A DNA stretch of 33,178 nt from NCBI GenBank assembly GCA_024639925.1, contig JAHEGA010000002.1, forward strand, positions 1 through 33,178. Direction: 5' to 3'. The position numbers and the translations under genes are program-made. The stretch comes from Microbacteriaceae bacterium (GTDB lineage: Bacteria; Actinomycetota; Actinomycetes; Actinomycetales; Microbacteriaceae). Below, in pieces: positions 21,975 through 33,178 of the stretch. Under the pieces are notes generated by a model, which saw only the letters and a list, made by a program, of their open reading frames with translations, did not search any database and was not told where the DNA came from. How positions within the stretch are numbered: the first letter of the stretch is position 1; every line of letters starts with the position of its first letter.

Positions 21975-24089
21975 TTAGTCGCCCTTGCCCTTCTGAATAA
22001 TCTCGTCGGCCACAGCCTTCGGGACTTCAGCATACGTCTCGAACGTCATCGAATACACCGCGCGGCCCGAAGTCTTCGACCTCAGGTCACCCACGTATCC
22101 GAACATTTCCGAGAGTGGCACGAGAGCGCTCACGACTTTTACGCCGGTTGCGTCCTCCATGCTCTGGACCTGCCCACGCCGTGAGTTGAGGTCACCGATG
22201 ACGTCTCCCATGTATTCCTCTGGGGTACGCACCTCGACAGCCATCAACGGCTCGAGCAGGACAGGTTGTGCTTTTCTCGCGGCCTCCTTGAAGACCATCG
22301 ATCCAGCGATTTTGAACGCCATCTCCGAGGAGTCGACGTCGTGGTACTGCCCATCCAGGAGTGTCGCTTTGACACCCACGGTTGGGTAGCCCGCCAGAAC
22401 GCCCACCTGCATGGCGTCCTGAATTCCTGCGTCCACGGAAGGAATGTATTCCCTGGGGATACGTCCACCCGTGACCTTGTTGTCAAATTCGTACATGGTC
22501 TCGCCCGTGACCTCGAGGGGCTCGAGCATGATCTGGACCTTCGCGAACTGTCCACTTCCACCGGTTTGCTTCTTGTGGGTGTAGTCGATCTTGTCGATGG
22601 TCTTACGAATCGTCTCGCGGTAGGCCACCTGGGGCTTACCCACGTTGGCTTCCACGTTGAATTCACGCTTCATCCGGTCAACGAGGATGTCGAGGTGCAA
22701 CTCGCCCATTCCCTTAATGACAGTCTGACCCGTTTCCACGTTCTGTTCGGTGCGGAAGGTGGGGTCTTCTTCCGCAAGCTTCTGGATGGCCAGTGAGAGC
22801 TTCTCCTGGTCAGCCTTGGTCTTGGGCTCGATGGCCACCTCAATGACAGGCTCGGGGAAGGTCATGGATTCGAGGACGACCGGGCTACCCGGGTCACACA
22901 GGGTGTCACCGGTGGTGGTGTCCTTGAGGCCAATCACCGCGTAGATGTGTCCTGCGGACACCTTCTCTACGGGGTTCTCCTTGTTGGCGTGCATCTGGAA
23001 GATCTTCCCGATGCGCTCCTTCTTGTCCTTTGTGGAGTTCACGACCTGTGCACCGGAGTCAATACCGCCGGAGTACACGCGGATGTAGGTCAAGCGACCG
23101 AAGAAGGGGTGAACAGCAACCTTGAACGCGAGTGCCGAGAAGGGCTCTCCCGACTCAGGCTTGCGCACGACAACCTTCTCAGCGTCGCGAACGTCGTGAC
23201 CCTCCACAGCGGGCACATCGAGCGGCGAGGGCAGGTAATCAACAACCGCATCCAGCATGGGCTGAACACCGCGGTTCTTGAAGGACGAACCACACAGCAC
23301 GGGGTACGCGTCACCAGCAATGGTCAGTGCGCGGATGCCGGCCTTCAGCTCGTCGATGGAAATTTCATCTCCGGCCAGGAACTTCTCCAACAGTTCATCG
23401 CTGGATTCCGCAACAGCTTCCACAAGCTCCGCGCGGTACTGCTCAGCCTTGGCCTGCAGGTCCTCAGGGATGCCTTGTGTTTCGTACTCGGCGCCGAGGG
23501 ACACATCACCCTTGGCGTCACCGGTCCACACCTTGGCGTTCATTTCGATCAGATCAACGATGCCCACGAAGGAGCTCTCGAAACCGATCGGCAACTGAAG
23601 CACGAGGGGCTTTGCACCCAAGCGCTTCACGATGGTGTCAACGGTGTAGTAGAAGTCCGCACCGAGCTTGTCCATCTTGTTGACGAAGCAAATGCGGGGG
23701 ACGTTGTACTTGTCCGCCTGACGCCACACGGTCTCCGACTGGGGCTCCACACCCTCTTTACCGTCGAACACAGCAACGGCACCATCGAGTACGCGGAGGC
23801 TGCGCTCCACCTCAACGGTGAAGTCGACGTGTCCGGGGGTGTCGATGATGTTGATCTGGTGGTTGTCCCAGAAACAGGTTGTTGCCGCAGACGTAATGGT
23901 GATGCCGCGCTCTTGCTCCTGCGCCATCCAGTCCATCGTGGCTGCGCCATCGTGGACTTCACCAATCTTGTGGGAAATACCCGTGTAAAACAGAATGCGC
24001 TCTGTCGTCGTGGTCTTTCCCGCATCGATGTGGGCCATGATGCCGATGTTGCGGACCTTGTTCAGGTCAGTTAGCACGTCCTGTGCCAC
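21975..24089 (-). CDS. fusA: Elongation factor G
   Basis: [57 protein letters not shown]. Confidence 0.98.
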   Translation of the reverse strand: MAQDVLTDLNKVRNIGIMAHIDAGKTTTTERILFYTGISHKIGEVHDGAATMDWMAQEQERGITITSAATTCFWDNHQINIIDTPGHVDFTVEVERSLRVLDGAVAVFDGKEGVEPQSETVWRQADKYNVPRICFVNKMDKLGADFYYTVDTIVKRLGAKPLVLQLPIGFESSFVGIVDLIEMNAKVWTGDAKGDVSLGAEYETQGIPEDLQAKAEQYRAELVEAVAESSDELLEKFLAGDEISIDELKAGIRALTIAGDAYPVLCGSSFKNRGVQPMLDAVVDYLPSPLDVPAVEGHDVRDAEKVVVRKPESGEPFSALAFKVAVHPFFGRLTYIRVYSGGIDSGAQVVNSTKDKKERIGKIFQMHANKENPVEKVSAGHIYAVIGLKDTTTGDTLCDPGSPVVLESMTFPEPVIEVAIEPKTKADQEKLSLAIQKLAEEDPTFRTEQNVETGQTVIKGMGELHLDILVDRMKREFNVEANVGKPQVAYRETIRKTIDKIDYTHKKQTGGSGQFAKVQIMLEPLEVTGETMYEFDNKVTGGRIPREYIPSVDAGIQDAMQVGVLAGYPTVGVKATLLDGQYHDVDSSEMAFKIAGSMVFKEAARKAQPVLLEPLMAVEVRTPEEYMGDVIGDLNSRRGQVQSMEDATGVKVVSALVPLSEMFGYVGDLRSKTSGRAVYSMTFETYAEVPKAVADEIIQKGKGD

Positions 24090-24128
24090 AGTGTTCCTCC
24101 GAGTTTTGGGGGGTTAGGGGGTGGGTTT

Positions 24129-24599
24129 CTACCAGCGGTAGTGAGCGAAGGCCTTGTTGGCTTCGGCCATCTTGTGGGTGTCTTCACGACGCTTCACCGC
24201 GGCACCGAGGCCGTTCGAGGCGTCCAAGATTTCGTTGGTCAAACGCTCGGTCATCGTCTTTTCGCGACGATCCTTGGCGTAGCTCGAGAGCCAACGCAAA
24301 GCCAACGTGTTCGCACGGTGAGGCTTGACCTCCACGGGCACCTGGTAGGTGGAACCACCCACGCGGCGTGAACGAACTTCCAGAGTGGGGCGCACGTTAT
24401 CCAGAGCCTTCTTCAGGGTGACAACGGGATCCTGGCCACTCTTGGTGTTCACACCTTCGAGCGCGCCGTACACAATGCGCTCGGCGAGACCTTTTTTGCC
24501 GCCGACAAGAATCTTGTTGACCAACTGGGAGACAACGGGCGAACCGTAGACCGGGTCAGCAACGACGGGGCGCTTGGGAGCGGGTCCTTTACGTGGCAT
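24129..24599 (-). CDS. rpsG: 30S ribosomal protein S7
   Basis: [47 protein letters not shown]...[13 protein letters not shown]. Confidence 0.98.
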   Translation of the reverse strand: MPRKGPAPKRPVVADPVYGSPVVSQLVNKILVGGKKGLAERIVYGALEGVNTKSGQDPVVTLKKALDNVRPTLEVRSRRVGGSTYQVPVEVKPHRANTLALRWLSSYAKDRREKTMTERLTNEILDASNGLGAAVKRREDTHKMAEANKAFAHYRW

Positions 24600-24973
24600 T
24601 ACTTCTTCTCCATCTTTGCGCCGTAGAGGCTACGAGCCTGCTTGCGGTTCTTGACAGCCTGAGTGTCAAGGGCACCGCGGACAATCTTGTAACGGACACC
24701 GGGGAGGTCCTTCACACGACCACCGCGGACGAGCACCATCGAGTGCTCCTGGAGGTTGTGGCCTTCACCGGGAATGTAGGCGGTAACTTCCGTACCGTTG
24801 GAAAGCTTCACACGAGCGACCTTCCGCAGAGCCGAGTTCGGCTTCTTAGGGGTCGTGGTGTAGACACGCGTGCAGACGCCGCGCTGTTGGGGGTTGGCCT
24901 TCAGGGCAGGCGCCTTGGTCTTGGAAACCTTGGGCTTGCGTCCCTTACGGACCAACTGTTGAATCGTTGGCAC
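24599..24973 (-). CDS. rpsL: 30S ribosomal protein S12
   Basis: [60 protein letters not shown]...[16 protein letters not shown]. Confidence 0.98.
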   Translation of the reverse strand: MPTIQQLVRKGRKPKVSKTKAPALKANPQQRGVCTRVYTTTPKKPNSALRKVARVKLSNGTEVTAYIPGEGHNLQEHSMVLVRGGRVKDLPGVRYKIVRGALDTQAVKNRKQARSLYGAKMEKK

Positions 24974-25228
24974 AGTTCACTCCTTTTGGTGCTGCACGGT
25001 GACAGCTCATTGATGGTGGTTACTGGGTAGTGGTTGTTGCCCACCACCCAGCGACATCTTCACCAAGATGCGCCAGGCGACTAACACTTGGTATGCCGTG
25101 GGGGTTGGTGTTGCCGTGTTGCCACCGCAGCCACCTCTGGACCCAATGTTGTGGAGTTGATGACCCGTGTCAGTGTCTCCCGAAACCGGGCGCCAAAGAC
25201 GGGCGTGCCATCGCGCACACAAACTCCT

Positions 25229-25257
25229 ACAGTAATGGCGATTTCACCACGGGTCAA
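25229..25257 (-). promoter_or_regulatory. Candidate promoter for rpsL-rpsG(-fusA-tuf)
   Basis: Minus strand TTGACC (25252-25257), 17-nt spacer, TACTGT (25229-25234); about 255 nt upstream of rpsL. Confidence 0.55.
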
Positions 25258-25724
25258 ATGATTTTTTGACTTCCTGCCACGCTGGCCACGACAAGTGCCG
25301 CCGCCACCATAAAGGGCCCAAACGGGATGCCCTCCTGCGGTGTGACCACCTTTTTCATCATCAGCACACCGGCACTCACTCCCCCGAGAACAAAAGACAC
25401 CACCACGTGTGCGAGTGCGCCACCAGGAATGAGCGCCGCGGTGTAAAAACCCAGACTCACTTGGAGTTTCACATCCCCCCAGCCGAGCGGTCTTCCCGGC
25501 ATCAAGGCGCACAAGGCAAAGAAAGCCACACTCGCCACGGTCTCCCCCAGCGCCTCGTGCAACCGATCCGTGGGGAGGAACACTAACCCCCAGGTCCCCA
25601 CCACCAGCGCAAGAGGTTGGGTCAGACGATCCGGCAGGCGATGGGTCGCCAGATCAATCACGGCCAGCCGTAGACCCACGCCCGCGACAACAACGTGCAC
25701 CAGTGCGGCACCTACCCACTCCAT
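25254..25724 (-). CDS. A24-family (type IV prepilin) peptidase-like membrane protein
   Basis: 156 aa, hydrophobic segments; GxGD-protease-like aspartates in VIDLATHRLPDRLT and PLGWGDVKLQVSLGFY. No N-methyltransferase domain. Confidence 0.8.
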   Translation of the reverse strand: MEWVGAALVHVVVAGVGLRLAVIDLATHRLPDRLTQPLALVVGTWGLVFLPTDRLHEALGETVASVAFFALCALMPGRPLGWGDVKLQVSLGFYTAALIPGGALAHVVVSFVLGGVSAGVLMMKKVVTPQEGIPFGPFMVAAALVVASVAGSQKII

Positions 25725-25730
25725 CCGGCC

Positions 25731-25736
25731 AGGCTA
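25731..25736 (-). promoter_or_regulatory. Candidate -10 element for a leaderless prepilin peptidase transcript
   Basis: Minus strand TAGCCT-GGCCGG-ATG: TANNNT hexamer six nt before the start codon at 25724; no convincing SD. Confidence 0.35.
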
Positions 25737-25778
25737 GGAAGACGGCGAGCGATCCACCTGCGTTATCCCCAGAACGAC

Positions 25779-25806
25779 AAAAGGGCCAGCAATTGCTGGC
25801 CCTTTT
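25779..25806 (-). terminator. Terminator after rpoC
   Basis: AAAAGGGCCAGC-AATT-GCTGGCCCTTTT: perfect 12-bp stem with 3' T-run, 14 nt past the rpoC stop; symmetric. Confidence 0.92.
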
Positions 25807-25820
25807 GTACTGAGTGATTC

Positions 25821-29705
<3,885 letters not shown>

Positions 29706-29741
29706 GATGTGTCTCTCTCGTTAGTTTCTGTCGTCGAATTC

Positions 29742-32700
29742 TTAGATCTCGTCCACGGACGAAGACTCGAAGCGGGAGGAAATGTTGATTCCCAGCTCTT
29801 CCGCTGCGCGGTAGAGCTCGTCATCAGAATCCTTCAGCGAGACCACTTGGCCATCGGCTGACAGGACTTCGACGTTGAGACACAGAGACTGCATCTCTTT
29901 CATGAGCACCTTGAAGCTCTCGGGGATGCCGGGCTCCTGGATGTTTTCACCCTTGACGATCGATTCGTAGACCTTCACGCGACCGAGGATGTCATCCGAC
30001 TTGATGGTCAGAAGCTCCTGCAGGGCATAGGAGGCGCCATACGCTTCCAATGCCCACACTTCCATCTCACCAAAGCGCTGCCCACCGAACTGTGCTTTAC
30101 CACCGAGGGGCTGCTGGGTGATCATCGAGTACGGCCCCGTGGAGCGGGCGTGAATCTTGTCGTCGATGAGGTGGTGGAGCTTCAGGATGTACATGTAGCC
30201 CACCGAAATTGGCGCCGGGTAGGGCTCACCGGAGCGGCCATCAAACAGCTGGGCCTTTCCGGAGGATCCCACCATGCGGTTTCCATCGCGGTTCACCGTG
30301 GTCGAGTCCAACAGTCCGGCGATTTCTTCCTCGCTCGCACCGTCGAATACGGGGGTAGCAACCTTGGTGCCGGGCAGTGCTTCGCGAGCTTGTGCCGCGA
30401 GGCGCTTGGCCCAGGCGGGGTCACCGCTGACTTTCCAACCCTGCTTGGCTGCCCACCCAAGGTGGATTTCCAAGACCTGGCCGAAGTTCATCCGTCCAGG
30501 AACACCCAGGGGGTTCAGGATGATGTCCACGGGGGTGCCGTCTTCCAGGAAGGGCATGTCTTCGACAGGAAGAATCCTGGCGATAACACCCTTGTTTCCG
30601 TGACGGCCTGCGAGCTTGTCACCCTCGGAGATCTTGCGCTTCTGGGCGATGTAGACGACCACGCGCTGGTTCACACCGGAGCCCAGTTCGTCATCACCGT
30701 CAATGGCATCGAAGACCTTCACGCCGATGATGGTTCCCTGCTCACCGTGGGGCACCTTCAGAGAGGTGTCGCGAACTTCGCGGCTCTTCTCGTTGAAGAT
30801 GGCGCGCAACAGACGCTCTTCTGCGCTGAGCTCGGTTTCACCCTTCGGCGTTACCTTGCCGACAAGGATGTCGCCGGGGCGAACCTCGGCACCAATGCGG
30901 ATGATTCCGCGCTCGTCCAAGTTGGCGAGCATTTCGGGTCCGACGTTGGGAAGATCGCGCGTGATCTCTTCCTTACCGAGCTTCGTGTCCCGGGCGTCCA
31001 CTTCATACTCTTCGATGTGAATCGACGAGAGGGTGTCGTCCTTGACGAGGTTCTGCGACAGGATGATGGCGTCTTCGAAGTTGTAGCCCTCCCAGGACAT
31101 GAACGCCACGAGGAGGTTCTTACCCAGAGCCAATTCGCCATCTTCGGTGGCGGGGCCATCGGCGATAACCGAACCTTCGACAACCTTGTCGCCCACGCTG
31201 ACGCGGACCTGGTGGTTGTAGTTGGTGCCCTGGTTCGAGCGGTCAAACTTCCGCAGGGTGTAGGTCTTGGTCCCACCCTTGTCCTGCTTCACCACGGCGA
31301 AGTCAGCCGAGACCTCGGTGACGACACCGGGAGCCATCGCGGTGATGACATCACCGGCATCCACAGCGGCGAACGACTCCATACCGGTACCGACCAGCGG
31401 TGACTCGGAACGCAGCAGCGGCACAGCCTGACGCTGCATGTTCGCACCCATCAGGGCGCGGTTTGCGTCATCGTGCTCGAGGAACGGAATAAGAGAGGTA
31501 GCCACCGACACCATCTGACGGGGGGACACATCGACGTAGTCGACCGTCTCGGGGGCAACAAGTTCAACCTCGCCACCCTTCTTGCGGACCAAAACGCGGT
31601 CAACGGCAAACGTGCCATCGGCGTTCAGCGGCGTACCGGCCTGAGCAACAACGAACTCGTCCTCGTCGTTGGCGGTCAGGTAGTCAACGGCCTTGCCGAC
31701 CTTGCCCTTAGTGACGCGGCGGTAGGGGGTCTCGATGAAACCAAACGCGTTGATGCGCGCAAACGATGCCAACGAGCCGATCAGACCAATGTTCGGGCCT
31801 TCCGGGGTTTCGATCGGGCACATGCGGCCGTAGTGCGAAGGGTGCACATCGCGCACCTCAACACCGGCACGCTCACGGCTCAGACCACCCGGTCCAAGCG
31901 CCGAGAGGCGACGTTTGTGGGTCAGGCCCGAGAGCGGGTTGTTCTGATCCATGAACTGCGAGAGCTGGCTGGTGCCAAAGAACTCCTTGATGGCGGCCAC
32001 CACGGGGCGGACGTTAATCAACGTCTGCGGGGTGATCGCTTCAATGTCCTGCGTGGTCATGCGCTCACGAACCACGCGCTCCATCCGGGACAAACCGGTA
32101 CGAACCTGGTTCTGAATCAGTTCACCGACGGCACGGATGCGGCGGTTACCAAAGTGGTCGATGTCATCCACGTCAATGCGGATGTCAACCTTCTTGCCGC
32201 CACGCGAGCCCTCGATGTGAGTGCGGCCATCGTGCAGAGCCACCAGGTACTTGATGGTCGCGACAATGTCGTCGACCGTCAGGACCGAGTTCTTCAGAGG
32301 CTGCTCAAGACCCAGCTTGCGGTTGATCTTGTAGCGACCCACCTTGGCGAGGTCATAGCGCTTGGGGTTGAAGTAGAAGTTGTCCAACAGCGTGCGCGCT
32401 GCCTCAGCGGCAACCTGCTCGCCCGGACGCAGCTTGCGGTAAATGTCCTTGAGGGCTTCTTCCTTCGTGAGGATCGTGTCCTTCTCCAGAGCCTCGAGAA
32501 TGCTGCTGAATCCGGCAAAGTGCTTCGCGATGTCTTCGGAGGTCAGGCCGAGAGCTTTCAGGAAGACGGTGACGGACTGCTTGCGCTTGCGGTCAATACG
32601 CACGCCCACCTGGTCGCGCTTGTCGACCTCGAACTCCAACCACGCACCGCGGCTGGGGATCACGCGGACGGAGTGGATCTCCTTGTCGCTGACTTTGTCG

Positions 32701-33178
32701 AGCGAGGTGTCGAAATACACACCAGGGCTTCGCACCAACTGGGACACCACGACACGCTCGGTCCCGTTGATGATGAAGGTTCCCTTTTCGGTCATCAGGG
32801 GGAAGTCGCCCATGAAGACGGTCTGGGTCTTGATCTCACCGGTGAGGTGGTTCATGAACTCAGCCTCGACATACAGCGGTGCCGCGTAGGTCTTACCGCG
32901 TTCCTTGCACTCGTCCAGCGAATACTTTTCCTCTTCGAGGTAAGGGTTCTGGAACGAGAGCTGCATGGTCTCGCCCGAGTCTTCGATGGGAGAAATCTCC
33001 TCGAAGATCTCCGTGAGACCGCTGCGCTCGGTTACCGGTGTGTCACCGGCAGCCTTTGTCGCTTTGACTCGCGCCTTCCAGGCGGGAGCACCGACGAGCC
33101 ATTCGAAGCTCTCGGTCTGCAAGGCCAGCAGATCCGGGACATCGAGGGTGTCAGAAATTTTGGCAAACGTGAGTCGCT
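29742..33178 (-). CDS. rpoB: DNA-directed RNA polymerase subunit beta, 5' end outside the window
   Basis: Frame remains open to the window edge, reading ...[30 protein letters not shown]; the ORF-track start (TTG at 33122) is therefore not the true start. Confidence 0.98.
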   Translation of the reverse strand, partial: RLTFAKISDTLDVPDLLALQTESFEWLVGAPAWKARVKATKAAGDTPVTERSGLTEIFEEISPIEDSGETMQLSFQNPYLEEEKYSLDECKERGKTYAAPLYVEAEFMNHLTGEIKTQTVFMGDFPLMTEKGTFIINGTERVVVSQLVRSPGVYFDTSLDKVSDKEIHSVRVIPSRGAWLEFEVDKRDQVGVRIDRKRKQSVTVFLKALGLTSEDIAKHFAGFSSILEALEKDTILTKEEALKDIYRKLRPGEQVAAEAARTLLDNFYFNPKRYDLAKVGRYKINRKLGLEQPLKNSVLTVDDIVATIKYLVALHDGRTHIEGSRGGKKVDIRIDVDDIDHFGNRRIRAVGELIQNQVRTGLSRMERVVRERMTTQDIEAITPQTLINVRPVVAAIKEFFGTSQLSQFMDQNNPLSGLTHKRRLSALGPGGLSRERAGVEVRDVHPSHYGRMCPIETPEGPNIGLIGSLASFARINAFGFIETPYRRVTKGKVGKAVDYLTANDEDEFVVAQAGTPLNADGTFAVDRVLVRKKGGEVELVAPETVDYVDVSPRQMVSVATSLIPFLEHDDANRALMGANMQRQAVPLLRSESPLVGTGMESFAAVDAGDVITAMAPGVVTEVSADFAVVKQDKGGTKTYTLRKFDRSNQGTNYNHQVRVSVGDKVVEGSVIADGPATEDGELALGKNLLVAFMSWEGYNFEDAIILSQNLVKDDTLSSIHIEEYEVDARDTKLGKEEITRDLPNVGPEMLANLDERGIIRIGAEVRPGDILVGKVTPKGETELSAEERLLRAIFNEKSREVRDTSLKVPHGEQGTIIGVKVFDAIDGDDELGSGVNQRVVVYIAQKRKISEGDKLAGRHGNKGVIARILPVEDMPFLEDGTPVDIILNPLGVPGRMNFGQVLEIHLGWAAKQGWKVSGDPAWAKRLAAQAREALPGTKVATPVFDGASEEEIAGLLDSTTVNRDGNRMVGSSGKAQLFDGRSGEPYPAPISVGYMYILKLHHLIDDKIHARSTGPYSMITQQPLGGKAQFGGQRFGEMEVWALEAYGASYALQELLTIKSDDILGRVKVYESIVKGENIQEPGIPESFKVLMKEMQSLCLNVEVLSADGQVVSLKDSDDELYRAAEELGINISSRFESSSVDEI

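Noticed and set aside
22947-24074. 375-aa plus-strand ORF opposite fusA
   Set aside because: Shadow ORF fully inside fusA; the EF-G reading is certain.
25007-25222. 71-aa minus-strand ORF upstream of rpsL
   Set aside because: No recognisable motif and it spans the candidate hairpins; a leader peptide is possible but unsupported.
25081-25512. 143-aa minus-strand ORF between rpsL and rpoC
   Set aside because: Overlaps the prepilin peptidase in another frame, low-quality composition, no motif; its 3' part is better explained as rpsL leader.
30150-31403. 417-aa plus-strand ORF opposite rpoB
   Set aside because: Shadow ORF fully inside rpoB, no recognisable motif.

Overview
The window is a conserved actinobacterial housekeeping block. 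Protein features look Microbacteriaceae/Micrococcales-like, but genus is not determinable by eye. Nearly everything reads on the minus strand. In minus-strand transcription order: rpoB (5'-truncated at the window edge), rpoC, a small A24-type prepilin peptidase, rpsL, rpsG, fusA, tuf, the S10 operon (rpsJ-rplC-rplD-rplW-rplB-rpsS-rplV-rpsC-rplP-rpmC-rpsQ), the spc operon (rplN-rplX-rplE-rpsH-rplF-rplR-rpsE-rpmD-rplO-secY-adk), infA-rpmJ-rpsM-rpsK-rpoA-rplQ, truA, rplM-rpsI, glmM, and glmS (truncated at its 3' end by the window start). The only confident plus-strand gene is coaA. I see no mobile element, CRISPR array, phage gene, tRNA or rRNA, and no convincing new multi-gene system. Second-look items are: a ~123-residue histone-H1-like Lys/Ala/Pro tail on L15; an ~80-residue acidic tail on L17; an RG-rich N-terminus on S5; several candidate leader hairpins (tuf, rpsL, rplM, rpsM, rpoA, rplO/secY); terminators that split the block into units; nine identical TAATG stop/start overlaps; and a lone prepilin peptidase between rpoC and rpsL with a possible leaderless promoter. 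Large plus-strand ORFs opposite rpoC, rpoB, secY and fusA are judged shadow ORFs.
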